Source: Candidatus Methylomirabilota bacterium
GTDB taxonomy: Bacteria > Methylomirabilota > Methylomirabilia > Methylomirabilales > Methylomirabilaceae
NCBI GenBank assembly: GCA_016207095.1
Contig: JACQQF010000078.1
Span: 1-33,484, forward strand
Length of the DNA: 33,484 nt
Direction of reading: 5' to 3'
The notes under the pieces are model-generated. The model saw nothing but the letters and a program-made list of their open reading frames with translations, made no database searches and had not been told where the DNA came from. Each line of letters opens with the position of its first letter. Positions within the stretch are counted from its first letter, which is position 1. Both the position numbers and the translations under genes were made by a program. Below, one piece after another: positions 24,178 to 32,658 of this stretch.

Positions 24178-24219
24178 GAAGTAATCCCTCACAAGGGCTT
24201 CTCCCCTCCACCTTGAGGC

Positions 24220-24723
24220 CTATCTGACAAAGTGATCTGGCTTCACTGTGTCCAGCCATGGGGCTGCCTCCGAATCATCGGGCAGGGGAGACATAGCGCC
24301 TTCATTGTCTTTCCGCTCGAGAAGCCGATCGAGAGAATCCGTGGCGAAGATCGGTGCACGGAAGCGGATGGCCAGCGCAAGCGCATCAGCGGTGTGACAA
24401 GGAACCGAGGTCTCCTCGGTGCTCCTCCGAACCTGCACCGATGCCGACAACAGGTTATGACCTGACTCGTCCAATACAATCGAGCCGATGCAGACATCGG
24501 CGTGAGAGCACAGGCAGGTGATGAGCGAATAGATCGAACTCCTGAAGCATGGGCAGGGGGGCAGTCCTTCCCCAATCTGGAGCTCGTGCGCGATGCGGTG
24601 GGCCTCCTCGTGTGTCAGAATCACGTGAAGTTCGTTGCCGCCCGCCGACTCGAGAACCAAGGCCGCCCCCTCAGCTTTCATACATCGGTCAAGCCCTCTG
24701 ATGCGTAACTCCTTCGTTGCCAT
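24220..24723 (-). CDS. Bifunctional nuclease (DUF151) domain protein
   Basis: A 167-residue protein with the BFN/DUF151 pattern: ALVLESAGGNELHVILT, then EEAHRIAHEL, then HTADALALAIRFRAPIFATD near residue 115-135. Plant and bacterial BFN proteins have been reported to cleave RNA and DNA, but many members are uncharacterised. An unusual insert of clustered cysteines (CPCF, CLCSHADVC at about residues 57-77) could bind metal. It is first in the cluster with apbE, 42 nt upstream. Confidence 0.75.
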   Translation of the reverse strand: MATKELRIRGLDRCMKAEGAALVLESAGGNELHVILTHEEAHRIAHELQIGEGLPPCPCFRSSIYSLITCLCSHADVCIGSIVLDESGHNLLSASVQVRRSTEETSVPCHTADALALAIRFRAPIFATDSLDRLLERKDNEGAMSPLPDDSEAAPWLDTVKPDHFVR

Positions 24724-24792
24724 CCCTTACGGTCCTTCCTTTCTCTCCATGCACCTGTTCTAGTCCGAGGCAGGATAGAGGTCTGCTCAACC

Positions 24793-25071
24793 TCATCGAG
24801 TGTGTGGCTCGGGATAGCTCGGTTCACCCAGCAGGTCGAGTTGTTTGGAGTCGGCGATGATCACGGTCATTCCGATCACCCGATCTCCGAACTGCTTGCA
24901 GAGCCTGAATTGGCGGGAGTGCGCCCAGTCTCTCGGCGAACCCATAGTGCCTGCCGGTCTCTCTCCGCTCGCAGGGCGGATGGTCTGGCCGGGCTGCGCG
25001 CGCCGTGGAAGTCTCACGCAGTAGAACAGGACCACGAGAAACCGCTTTCGGCCAGAGATGACAAAGGACAT
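24793..25071 (-). CDS. Hypothetical 92-residue protein
   Basis: ATG 25071 follows AAGGAG by about 11 nt. The N-terminus (GRKRFLVVLFYCVRLPRR) is basic and hydrophobic, and the C-terminal part reads FGDRVIGMTVIIADSKQLDLL. I recognise no family. It sits between the TonB receptor and the DUF151 gene in a 530-nt gap that otherwise holds nothing I can support. It may be a chance frame. Confidence 0.3.
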   Translation of the reverse strand: MSFVISGRKRFLVVLFYCVRLPRRAQPGQTIRPASGERPAGTMGSPRDWAHSRQFRLCKQFGDRVIGMTVIIADSKQLDLLGEPSYPEPHTR

Positions 25072-25251
25072 CCGTTCACTCTCTCCTTGAACTGCTCGAG
25101 GCCGCCGTCATCAGACCTCGGGCCTTGCCGCTTTGGCTGCCTCCACCTCGTGCAGATCTTGATCAAGTCGCTGTTTCTGTTCCTTCATCGGTGGAGTCGC
25201 TTCTTCGCTTGCCCCAGCCTTGCAATGGAGGTCTCACCGTCTGCCTGGCCC

Positions 25252-27123
25252 CTAAAATCGGACATTCATCCCTCCGACGACAACCCGTCCAAACATGGGA
25301 CGGCCGTCGAAGGTCTCATGATTCTCGTCGAAGAGGTTACTGGCCCGGAGGAAGAAGTCGATGGTCTTTGTGACCCTGAAAAGCCCCGCAAGATCGACGA
25401 CGAACCATTCGCCAAGCTTTGTCGGGGGTGCCATCATGGCCTGTACGCCCTCCGCCTCCCCACCGTATCGGGTAAGCAGCGTGAGAAAGCCTTTCCGGTG
25501 GGTATAGGTCAATCCGACGTTCACAAGGTTTCTGGGTCCGCCGAAATCGACAGGATCACCGCTCGGCCTCCTCTCAACCTCGTCATAGGTGTAGTTGACG
25601 AACCCCGTGAGCCCCTTGAAAAGAGTAAAGTCGGCTTCAACCTCTAGCCCCTGAGACCTCACCTTGTCGGTGGCATTCCGATAGAAGGCCACGGGAGGCA
25701 TCTTGGTGAAATCGACGAAGAACCTCGATTCCTTCTCTAGGTCGAGGTGGAAGAAGGCCCCTTTTATAGAAAGCCTGCCAGGAAGAATCTCTTGAACCAG
25801 GCCGGCCTCGAAGCTCTTGAGGTCCTCGGCCTGGAGGTCTCCAGCCGGGTCCTTCTCGTTAAACTCGTTCAAGCTCGGCCAGCGGATTGACCTTCCCCAG
25901 GTGGCATAGAGGAGGGTTGGTTTGAAGGGCCGGAACGAGACCGACCCGTAAGGGCTCCACCGCGAATCGGCCTCGGAGTGGGCATCGAATCTGACTCCTA
26001 TGTGGAGGCTTAGGCCATTGAAGGGGGTGATCACATCCTCGACGTACAGCCCCCCAAAACTCATGTCAGTTTTCTGGAGGAGCATTCCGAGGTTCTCGAC
26101 GGCGTGGTTCCAGGTGAAGTCTCCGCCGAAGGAGACCCTTTGGCGCAGGGGGAGGTCGAGGGTCATGTTCCCCCGCATCCCTGTCTTGGCCCGCTCCTGA
26201 TCCCTGACATCGGGGTGCAGCTTTACGTTCAGCTCGTCATTCTCACCGGTCCTAAAAGCATTGAACGTGAGCGAGGCGCTGTTGGAGGGCCTTAGAAAAT
26301 AATTGACATTAACGGTGTAGAGGTCCCTGTCTCGATGCTCCCTCTCCCCTCGAAAGATCTCGTCAGAAAAGAACTTCCGGCTGGTCAGGTACTGAGAATA
26401 AAAGGAGAGGGAGTGGACAGGGCTGACGTCGTAATTGAGTTTCACAACTGGGGAGACCTTCCAGTAGGACCGATCGCCGTAGACCTCGTTCTGCTTGGGA
26501 GGGGTGCGCCGTTCTCCCGTCAGGTTATCCGTCCGCAAATAATCCAGAGCGACGTTGTAGGAGAGCCCTCCCTTGATCGGGCCCTGAGCCTCCAATGTCG
26601 CGAATCCGCTGGTCAGCTCGCCGAAGGCGCCGGAGAGTTGCGTTTCACGTTCCTCCTGCCTCCTTTTGGTAAGGACCTCTACGGCTGCGGTATATCCGCC
26701 GAACCGCGGGGGCATAGGAGGTTTGTAGACGATGATCTTCTCGATCAACCCTATGTGTGGGAGGTGCTCGAACTCGTTGGCCTCGGAGAAGGCATCGTTG
26801 AGCGGCCTGCCGTCCACGAGCACCAGGACGTTTCGGGCGCTATCTCTCGGGAGTCCCCGGATGAGGAGCCAGTCCTCAGCCCCTCGATCGCTCGAACTTT
26901 TCACGGTGATGCCGGTTTTGACTCGAAGCGCTGCCAGCACGTCGAAAAGGTCATACCCATAGAGGCCCTTTTCAAGCTCATCCGCTGTGATCACAACCAC
27001 ATTCGAAGTCAGCATCATCTCGGGGGCGATCTCTTGGGCCAAGGCCGATTGGACCGGAATCATGGAAAACACACAAAGAACGACCAGCATGGATCCAAAC
27101 AACGAGACGCGAAGCTGCCCCAT
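25252..27123 (-). CDS. TonB-dependent outer-membrane receptor
   Basis: The start is taken as ATG 27123, with AAGGAGGG 3 nt upstream, giving 623 residues with a signal peptide ending near ALAQ. The plug domain is visible at about residues 40-160 (VVVITADELEKG, LLIRGLPRD, VLVLVDGRPLNDA, then IEKIIVYKPP), followed by a 22-strand-type barrel ending in VGGMNVRF. A classical N-terminal TonB box is not obvious. Position next to Fbp-type transport and P19 genes suggests a ferric chelate or heme substrate, but the sequence does not prove this. Confidence 0.92.
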   Translation of the reverse strand: MGQLRVSLFGSMLVVLCVFSMIPVQSALAQEIAPEMMLTSNVVVITADELEKGLYGYDLFDVLAALRVKTGITVKSSSDRGAEDWLLIRGLPRDSARNVLVLVDGRPLNDAFSEANEFEHLPHIGLIEKIIVYKPPMPPRFGGYTAAVEVLTKRRQEERETQLSGAFGELTSGFATLEAQGPIKGGLSYNVALDYLRTDNLTGERRTPPKQNEVYGDRSYWKVSPVVKLNYDVSPVHSLSFYSQYLTSRKFFSDEIFRGEREHRDRDLYTVNVNYFLRPSNSASLTFNAFRTGENDELNVKLHPDVRDQERAKTGMRGNMTLDLPLRQRVSFGGDFTWNHAVENLGMLLQKTDMSFGGLYVEDVITPFNGLSLHIGVRFDAHSEADSRWSPYGSVSFRPFKPTLLYATWGRSIRWPSLNEFNEKDPAGDLQAEDLKSFEAGLVQEILPGRLSIKGAFFHLDLEKESRFFVDFTKMPPVAFYRNATDKVRSQGLEVEADFTLFKGLTGFVNYTYDEVERRPSGDPVDFGGPRNLVNVGLTYTHRKGFLTLLTRYGGEAEGVQAMMAPPTKLGEWFVVDLAGLFRVTKTIDFFLRASNLFDENHETFDGRPMFGRVVVGGMNVRF

Positions 27124-27134
27124 GGGTCCCTCCT

Positions 27135-27400
27135 TTTCCGGTGTCAGAAAGGTTGTCTGACGCAAGCCTGATGATGCCGCCTCCAAATTTGTATACAAGC
27201 GCATCCGCGGCCGAGCCTCCCGCTTCATTGTTACCCGGCGTACCTGTGATTCCTGCGTTCAAGTGCGTCACCCGGTGATCAGAAAGCTCCAGGCTGATGG
27301 GGATGTTGGTCCGCAACCCAATGGTCCCCCTTTTCCCTAGACTTGCTTCGTGGAGGTTGTTAGAATTTTGCTGCCAGGGAGGCCAGAAAAGCAAAGGCCC
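27135..27400 (-). pseudogene. Remnant of an outer-membrane beta-barrel protein
   Basis: In another minus-strand frame the segment reads TNIPISLELSDHRVTHLNAG, then GITGTPGNNEAGG, YKFGGGIIRLASDNLSD. This resembles internal strands of outer-membrane transporter-like barrels (a pattern such as ISLEL, THxNAG, GGSxIWLxSDN). It has no signal peptide, start or C-terminus, and its frame runs into the TonB receptor start, so it is a fragment. The rest of the gap 27124-27603 holds nothing else I can support, and no cobalamin riboswitch boxes. Confidence 0.4.
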
Positions 27401-27603
27401 TAGGAGGCCGATTGTTGAACAGCCTTTCATGGCAGCAGGCGGCTCCACCGCACCGGCCGCCAAGCAAGGGGCGGTGGGGTCGCCTTCTATTGTGTGGGTG
27501 ACGCGATCACCTGGTTAGAAGCTGCTGCTCAGATCCTCCCCTTGAGGTGGACTGTGACGTGCGCTATGGCAAGGAAAGCGAGGAACAGCGCTCGAATTGG
27601 CGG

Positions 27604-28146
27604 TCATCGCCGCTTCCCCGTCACAGGATACTGAAACGTCCATTCGACCTCGAACGGTTCCCACCAGGGATCGACGCCGGTCTCCGGGTCGGTGTGCCTC
27701 GCGAGGCCCCACTCTTCCGGTGATCCGATCCGGTAGGTGAGCCTGTACCTGCCGGGGCCCAGCATCTTGAGATTCAGGCCGTAGTGCGGCCCGTCCTTGG
27801 CCATCATCTGCCAGAGCTGTCCGCTGAGCTTCTTGTCGGTTCCCAAGAGCTCCAGGGTGTAGTTGATGCTGAGGTATGAAATCCATTCACCCGGGCGGAA
27901 TCCGTATCGGTTTCCCTTGGTCGCGTGGATGTCGGCTTCAAGGTGGATGTCGGCCTCGTCAGGCGGAGGGCCGCCCCAATACTCGTCCATTGCAACCGCC
28001 ACCGAATACGCCGCCGCGATCCGCAGGCCGTGCAGCGTCTTCGGCTTGCCGATCGGGACCTCCAGCGCCAGCGTGGCGCACGGGATTACGGCGTCAATCA
28101 GTAGCAGCAACGCAAGTGACGCGCAGGCAGAGGGAAGTGGCCTCAT
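27604..28146 (-). CDS. Periplasmic iron transport protein of the P19/Tp34 family
   Basis: A 180-residue protein with a signal peptide (residues 1-27). It has the P19/Tp34 metal-site pattern: EADIHA near residue 70, MMAKDGPHYG near 114-123 and ARHTDPETG near 148, supplying the Glu, Met and His ligands for copper and iron. P19 proteins of Campylobacter and relatives work in high-affinity iron uptake with an inner-membrane permease. It starts 38 nt after the stop of the ABC ATPase gene, so it is probably part of the same operon. Confidence 0.88.
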   Translation of the reverse strand: MRPLPSACASLALLLLIDAVIPCATLALEVPIGKPKTLHGLRIAAAYSVAVAMDEYWGGPPPDEADIHLEADIHATKGNRYGFRPGEWISYLSINYTLELLGTDKKLSGQLWQMMAKDGPHYGLNLKMLGPGRYRLTYRIGSPEEWGLARHTDPETGVDPWWEPFEVEWTFQYPVTGKRR

Positions 28147-28183
28147 GAGTGCTCCCAGTGGACCTCCATTTCGAGGTCTCGAT

Positions 28184-29239
28184 TTATCGGGTGGTATCGT
28201 CTTCGTAGAAACAGACCACGTGGGTCGGATCGGTTTTCACCGCGATCCTGGCGCCTGACTCCACGATCCGTGTTGAGCCCTGGCTGCTGTGAACCGTCCT
28301 GCCGGACGGCAACTGCACGCAATAGAGGTTATCCGAGCCGCGGAAGTGTCGCGTCACCACGGTCGCCTCTCCCGCCAGATCGGCGACCAGTTCAATGTCA
28401 TCAGGGCGGATCATCACCTCCACCGCCTGCCCCGAGGGGAGCCCCTGCTGGTTCGGGAATGTGCCAAGCTCGGTGACGATCCCCTCGCCCTGGACAAGGC
28501 CGGGAATGAAATCGGCCGAGCCGACGAACCGGGCAACGAACCGGGTGGCCGGGGTGTGGTAGATCACATCCGGTTGGTCGATCTGCTCCAGGCGTCCCTG
28601 ATTCAGAACCCCGACCCGGTCGGCGATCATTAATGCCTCTTCCTGGTCGTGCGTGACGAAGATGGCGGTGGTCCCGGCTTGGCGAAGGATCCGGTGGACA
28701 TCTTGCCGCATCTGCGCCCGCATGTCAGCGTCCAGGTTGCTGAACGGCTCATCCAACAGGACCACTTGCGGACTTGGGGCGAGCGCGCGCGCCAATGCCA
28801 CCCGCTGTTGCTGACCGCCGGATAGCTCATAGGAATATCGTCCTTCCAGTTCCGAAAGGCCCACGAGATCCAGCGCCTCCTCGATTCGCTTCCCACTCCG
28901 CTCCGCATCCCAGTTGTGCAGGCCGAAGGCCACGTTCTCGCGGGCCGTGAGGTGCGGAAAGAGCGCGTAGTCTTGGAAGACCATCCCTACACCCCGCCGC
29001 TCCGCCGGCACAAAGATCCTCTCGTTGGCGACGATCCGGCCACCGATCTCGATCGACCCGCCGTCTGGCACCTCGAACCCGGCGATCAGGCGCAGGGTCG
29101 TGGTCTTGCCGCAGCCGCTTGGCCCCAGCAGGGCAACGATCTCTCCCTTGCCTACAACGAGGGAGATCTCCTGGATCGCGGCGATACCTCCGCCCCCGTA
29201 GCGCTTGCTGACCCCTTCGAGTCGGATGACCTCCGTCAT
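28184..29239 (-). CDS. fbpC: Iron ABC transporter ATP-binding protein (FbpC type)
   Basis: A 351-residue ATPase. Walker A is GPSGCGKTT, the Q-loop lies in VFQDYALFPH, the signature is ELSGGQQQR and Walker B is VVLLDEPFSNLD, with the switch His in VTHDQEEAL. A C-terminal TOBE-like regulatory domain follows (about residues 240-350). The start is ATG 29239, with CAGGAG upstream; an in-frame ATG at 29290 is less likely. Gene order (binding protein, permease, ATPase) fits ferric-ion uptake. It could carry another anion or cation, because the binding protein is atypical. Confidence 0.9.
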   Translation of the reverse strand: MTEVIRLEGVSKRYGGGGIAAIQEISLVVGKGEIVALLGPSGCGKTTTLRLIAGFEVPDGGSIEIGGRIVANERIFVPAERRGVGMVFQDYALFPHLTARENVAFGLHNWDAERSGKRIEEALDLVGLSELEGRYSYELSGGQQQRVALARALAPSPQVVLLDEPFSNLDADMRAQMRQDVHRILRQAGTTAIFVTHDQEEALMIADRVGVLNQGRLEQIDQPDVIYHTPATRFVARFVGSADFIPGLVQGEGIVTELGTFPNQQGLPSGQAVEVMIRPDDIELVADLAGEATVVTRHFRGSDNLYCVQLPSGRTVHSSQGSTRIVESGARIAVKTDPTHVVCFYEDDTTR

Positions 29240-29296
29240 CGTTGCTCCTGTCCGTCCTGCCTTCACTCCTGCTTCCTCTCTCCTCATCACGTGGGC

Positions 29297-30946
29297 TCAA
29301 TCGAGCTGCGAGATGCCGCTGTCAAGCCTCCTGATCAGGAAAAGGGGGAGCGCGGTGGTTGCAATCAGAATCAATGAGGTTGAGGCGGCCACGGCGAAAT
29401 CGACCTCGATGGTGGCGATCCAGATTCGGACCGGCAGCGTGTCGAACCCAGCAGGCCGCAGGAGAAGCGTGGCGGCCAGCTCCTTGATCGAGGAGATGAA
29501 CACCAGCGTCCATCCAGCCACCATCCCGGGGCGGATGAGGGGAATGGTCACCTCCCGAAGCGCCTGCCAGCTCGAACGGCCGAGTCCCCGAGCCGCCTCC
29601 TCCAAGTTCGGATCGACCTGGGACAGGGCGGCTGCGCTCCCCTGGACCGCCTGCGGCAGATAGCGCAACAGATAGCCCAGGACCACCATGGCTGCGGTCC
29701 CGTAGATCCAGGGAACGTACGTGTTATAAAGAAGAATCAGGCTGAGGCCGAGGACTGTACCTGGGATGGCGTAGCCGAGCTGGGTCGCAGCCGTAAGGAG
29801 TAGCCCCACGGGCCCTTTGCGCCGATCGATTAGGTAGGATACAAAAAGGGCCAGCACGGTTGCCGCGGTGGCCGCCACCGCCGCAGTCCAGAGGCTGTTC
29901 CACAGGTAACGGTGGCCTGACGCCAAGGTCTGAAAGATGGTCGCGGCCGAGCCGGCCTGGTAGAGAAGGAGCGCGATCGGCAGAAAGACCGAGCCGCCCA
30001 GGACGAGGTAGGTACAGATGAGGGCCGGGACCTTCCAGTGTCCGAGCGGATAGATGGTCGGCGGCTTCGCGCCGCTGCGACGCTGGACGAAGCTTCGCCG
30101 GCCCAAGTTCTTGCGTTGGGCCACCAACACCAGGAGCGTCAGGAGCACCAGGACGGCGGAGAGGGCGGCCGCGCCCCGCTGGTCAAAGCGAGTGTTGAGC
30201 TGATGGTAGATCTCGGTGGTAAAGGTGGTGACCCTGAGGAAGGAGACTGCGGCGAAGTCCGAGAGCGCGTAGAGGAAGACGAGCAGGCTCCCGGCGAGGA
30301 GGCTGGGGCGGAGCAGGGGCAGGGTCACCCGCACAAAGATTCCCATCGGACCGTGCCCGGCGGCCCTGGCTGCCTCCTCCATGGCAGGGTTGCTGCTCTC
30401 CAAAGCGCTCCCGGCCAGCAGGAGGATGTAGGGGTAGGTGAACAGGCCGAGGACCAAGACCCCTCCCCACAGTCCGTAGATGTTCACGAGCTGACCGGAG
30501 CCGCCCATGGCCTGGTAGGCCTTGTTGACCGGGCCGACGGGGCCAAGCAGGGTGATGTACGTCAGGGCGCCGATGTAGGGAGGGATCGCCAGTGGCAGGA
30601 GACCCAGGACGCGAAAGAGGCGACGCCCCGGCAGATCGGTCCGCGTGAGTATCCAGGCCGGCGGGACCCCGAGGAGCAGCGCCCAGAGCGTGGCAAGCGT
30701 GGCGAGCAGGAGTGTCTTGGCCAACAGTGTCGGCACAGAGCCGCTCAGCAGGCTGGACAGACCGCGCGATCCGGCGGCCAGGGCGGCGATAAAAAGGTTC
30801 AGCAGAGGGGAGGCCGTCAGGAGGATGATGAAGACGGCACCAAGGGCAGCAACAGGCGTGAGAACACCTATCGTCGGTCGCCGGAAGATGAAGGTCTCTC
30901 CAGAGGCCGCGCGTTCCATGTTGCCCTTTGCCATTCCGCCACGCAT
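29297..30946 (-). CDS. fbpB: Iron ABC transporter permease, fused two-half type (FbpB)
   Basis: A permease of about 550 residues with about twelve transmembrane helices in two homologous halves. Each half has an ABC-transporter EAA loop: MEEAARAAGHGPMGIFVRV in the first half and LEEAARGLGRSSWQALREV in the second. Fused permeases of this size are typical of FbpB and ThiP. The start is ATG 30946; ATG 30934 is an alternative. It begins 10 nt after the binding-protein stop and ends 58 nt before the ATPase start. Confidence 0.92.
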   Translation of the reverse strand: MRGGMAKGNMERAASGETFIFRRPTIGVLTPVAALGAVFIILLTASPLLNLFIAALAAGSRGLSSLLSGSVPTLLAKTLLLATLATLWALLLGVPPAWILTRTDLPGRRLFRVLGLLPLAIPPYIGALTYITLLGPVGPVNKAYQAMGGSGQLVNIYGLWGGVLVLGLFTYPYILLLAGSALESSNPAMEEAARAAGHGPMGIFVRVTLPLLRPSLLAGSLLVFLYALSDFAAVSFLRVTTFTTEIYHQLNTRFDQRGAAALSAVLVLLTLLVLVAQRKNLGRRSFVQRRSGAKPPTIYPLGHWKVPALICTYLVLGGSVFLPIALLLYQAGSAATIFQTLASGHRYLWNSLWTAAVAATAATVLALFVSYLIDRRKGPVGLLLTAATQLGYAIPGTVLGLSLILLYNTYVPWIYGTAAMVVLGYLLRYLPQAVQGSAAALSQVDPNLEEAARGLGRSSWQALREVTIPLIRPGMVAGWTLVFISSIKELAATLLLRPAGFDTLPVRIWIATIEVDFAVAASTSLILIATTALPLFLIRRLDSGISQLD

Positions 30947-30956
30947 GGGCGCTCTC

Positions 30957-31982
30957 TCAGAAGCCAGGAAAGAGTCTGATGGTGCGCTCCTCCAGGTCGG
31001 CCAGGCGTTCCTGACTGAGCTTGAGGGACTTGAATGAGGAGAGGGGCCGGACCTCGCCGGCATCCATTGCCGACACGAGAGGAGTCTCGAAGGCCTGGCG
31101 GACCAGGATCGCCTGCGCCTCCTGACTCAAAATGAAATCGACGAAGCGCCTGGCCAAGACAAGGTGTCTTGCCCCTTTCACGATCGCCACGGCGTTCGGG
31201 TTGACCAAGCTCCCCATCCCTGATGGTCCCTGATCCGGATAGACAACCCCCACTGGAAGCCCGGCCTTCAGAGCGAGATGATAGTTGGGTGAGTTGGTCA
31301 ATCCCAGGGCGAACTCGCCGCTGCCCACACCGCGCCAGACGTCCGAGTTATCGGGCAGGACCTTTAGGCCGTTCCGGAGCAGACCATCGATGTAGGCCTT
31401 GGCTTTGGCCTCGCCCAGGACGTGGACCAAGGCGCCGAGCCACGACAGGGTCGTCCGCTCGAGCGTCCTGGCGATCGCAATCTTCCCATTCCATTTGGGG
31501 TCGGCTAGATCGAGCACCGAGCCCGGAACCTCCTCGTTTTTGACCAGTCCTGTGTTGTAGAGAATGACCCTGGCTCGGCCGGAGATACCGGTCCAGAATC
31601 CCTTACTGCTCTTGTACTCCGACGGGATGGACCGTGCCCTGGCGGGAGCGTAGGAATCGAGCGCCCCTTCCCGCGCCAGAACCTCGCAGACCCCGGCCTC
31701 CGTGGCGATGAAGATGTCGGCCCTCGGGTGCTGTCGCTCCTGGAGGATCTCGTTTGCGAGACCGGACGTCTTCCCAATCTTCAACACCGCCTTGGCCCCG
31801 GTCTTCCGCTCGAAGAGATCCACGACCGGTTTGATTGCGCTCTCTTTGCGGCCGGAGTAGATGACCAACTCGGAGCCTGCCTCCGGACCGCCCGGCCCCG
31901 GCATGACCGCTGACACCGAGACAACGATCAGGAGGATCGAACAGAAGAGCGTTGGGCGGAAGGAGCTGAAAAAGAGTGTCAT
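30957..31982 (-). CDS. fbpA: ABC transporter iron-binding periplasmic protein (FbpA/FutA type)
   Basis: A 341-residue solute-binding protein. The start is taken as ATG 31982, which begins a signal peptide (FCSILLIVVSVSAVMPG); an in-frame TTG at 32000 is also possible. The N-terminal LVIYSGRKE strand holds the first Tyr seen in ferric-binding relatives. The usual adjacent Tyr pair (as in VNxYY) is replaced by LTNSPNYH, with a single Tyr near residue 218, so iron coordination may differ or the ligand may be another ion. Other landmarks are LADPKWNGKIAIA and PDQGPSGMGSLVNPN. It follows a terminator after fur. Confidence 0.88.
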   Translation of the reverse strand: MTLFFSSFRPTLFCSILLIVVSVSAVMPGPGGPEAGSELVIYSGRKESAIKPVVDLFERKTGAKAVLKIGKTSGLANEILQERQHPRADIFIATEAGVCEVLAREGALDSYAPARARSIPSEYKSSKGFWTGISGRARVILYNTGLVKNEEVPGSVLDLADPKWNGKIAIARTLERTTLSWLGALVHVLGEAKAKAYIDGLLRNGLKVLPDNSDVWRGVGSGEFALGLTNSPNYHLALKAGLPVGVVYPDQGPSGMGSLVNPNAVAIVKGARHLVLARRFVDFILSQEAQAILVRQAFETPLVSAMDAGEVRPLSSFKSLKLSQERLADLEERTIRLFPGF

Positions 31983-32001
31983 TTTCAATATGAGGTCCAA
32001 G

Positions 32002-32023
32002 AAAAACCCCGGATCCTCCGGGG
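32002..32023 (-). terminator. Intrinsic terminator between fur and the iron transporter
   Basis: On the minus strand CCCCGGA (32023-32017), loop GGA, TCCGGGG (32013-32007), then TTTTT. It follows the fur stop by 4 nt and precedes the fbpA start by about 20 nt, so it would separate the two or act as an attenuator. Confidence 0.8.
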
Positions 32024-32027
32024 AGAT

Positions 32028-32507
32028 CTACCGGGCCCCAACCACCCGGATCCTTCCCGTTCCCCCACTTGCATCCGCCCGACACTCCTTGCATCGACCA
32101 TACAATTCGAGCTTATGATACTGAATGGTGAAGCCAAGTTTCCGGGCGACCTCTTCCTGCAACGCCTCGATCTCACAGTTTTCAAACTCGACGATCTTCC
32201 CACAGTGGGTGCAGATCATGTGATCGTGGTGCCGCTCGCTGGAGGCATGCTCGAACAGGGCGCGGCCCTCGCCGAACTGGCGCTCGTGGGCAAGACCTGC
32301 CTCCTTCAGCAACTTCAGGGTCCGATAGACGGTGACGAGCCCGATCCGGCGGTCCCGGCCGCTGACTCGACGGTACAGAGCCTCGGCGCTGATGTGGGTG
32401 TTGGTGGCAAAGAAGGCCCTGGCGATCAACTCGCGCTGGCGGGTGGCCTTCAGCCCGGACCGAACCAGGTGCTGCCGGAAGTTCTGTTGCTTCTTCTGCA
32501 TAGCCAT
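32028..32507 (-). CDS. fur: Ferric uptake regulator (Fur family)
   Basis: A 159-residue metal-dependent repressor. The N-terminal winged helix includes LKATRQRELIARAF and LVTVYRTLKLLKEAGL. The metal-binding part has HHDHMICTHCG with the CxxC zinc pair, and a second CxxC near the C-terminus (RCKECRAD), so a structural zinc site is present. The gene carries a Fur box between its promoter and start, indicating autoregulation, and lies directly upstream of iron uptake genes. A Zur or PerR role is possible but less likely given the neighbours. Confidence 0.92.
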   Translation of the reverse strand: MAMQKKQQNFRQHLVRSGLKATRQRELIARAFFATNTHISAEALYRRVSGRDRRIGLVTVYRTLKLLKEAGLAHERQFGEGRALFEHASSERHHDHMICTHCGKIVEFENCEIEALQEEVARKLGFTIQYHKLELYGRCKECRADASGGTGRIRVVGAR

Positions 32508-32514
32508 TGAAAGT

Positions 32515-32533
32515 GAAAGTGATTGTCAGTATC
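32515..32533 (-). promoter_or_regulatory. Fur box upstream of fur
   Basis: The minus strand reads GATACTGACAATCACTTTC, which agrees with the 19-bp Fur consensus GATAATGATAATCATTATC at 15 positions by eye. It lies 8 nt before the fur start and downstream of the -10 element, where binding would block transcription. Confidence 0.75.
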
Positions 32534-32546
32534 ATTAAGAGCTATC

Positions 32547-32575
32547 AGATTACGGCATGCCCGTGGCGCTGTCAA
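32547..32575 (-). promoter_or_regulatory. Sigma70 promoter of fur
   Basis: On the minus strand TTGACA (32575-32570), a 17-nt spacer and TAATCT (32552-32547). Transcription would start near 32540, with the Fur box just downstream. A perfect -35 and optimal spacing. Confidence 0.8.
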
Positions 32576-32658
32576 GAACAAATTCCGGCCCCCCTGGCGC
32601 GAGGATGAAAAGAGGGACGCAAAGGGGTCCTGGGGTTGAGTCGATGGTGGGATACAAC

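Noticed and set aside
27124-27603. Cobalamin riboswitch upstream of the TonB receptor
   Set aside because: The conserved B12-box and receptor-type boxes are not present on the minus strand.
30038-30979. Plus-strand frame (313 codons) opposite the permease gene
   Set aside because: Very Gln/Glu/Gly/Arg-rich low-complexity translation, antisense to a twelve-helix permease.
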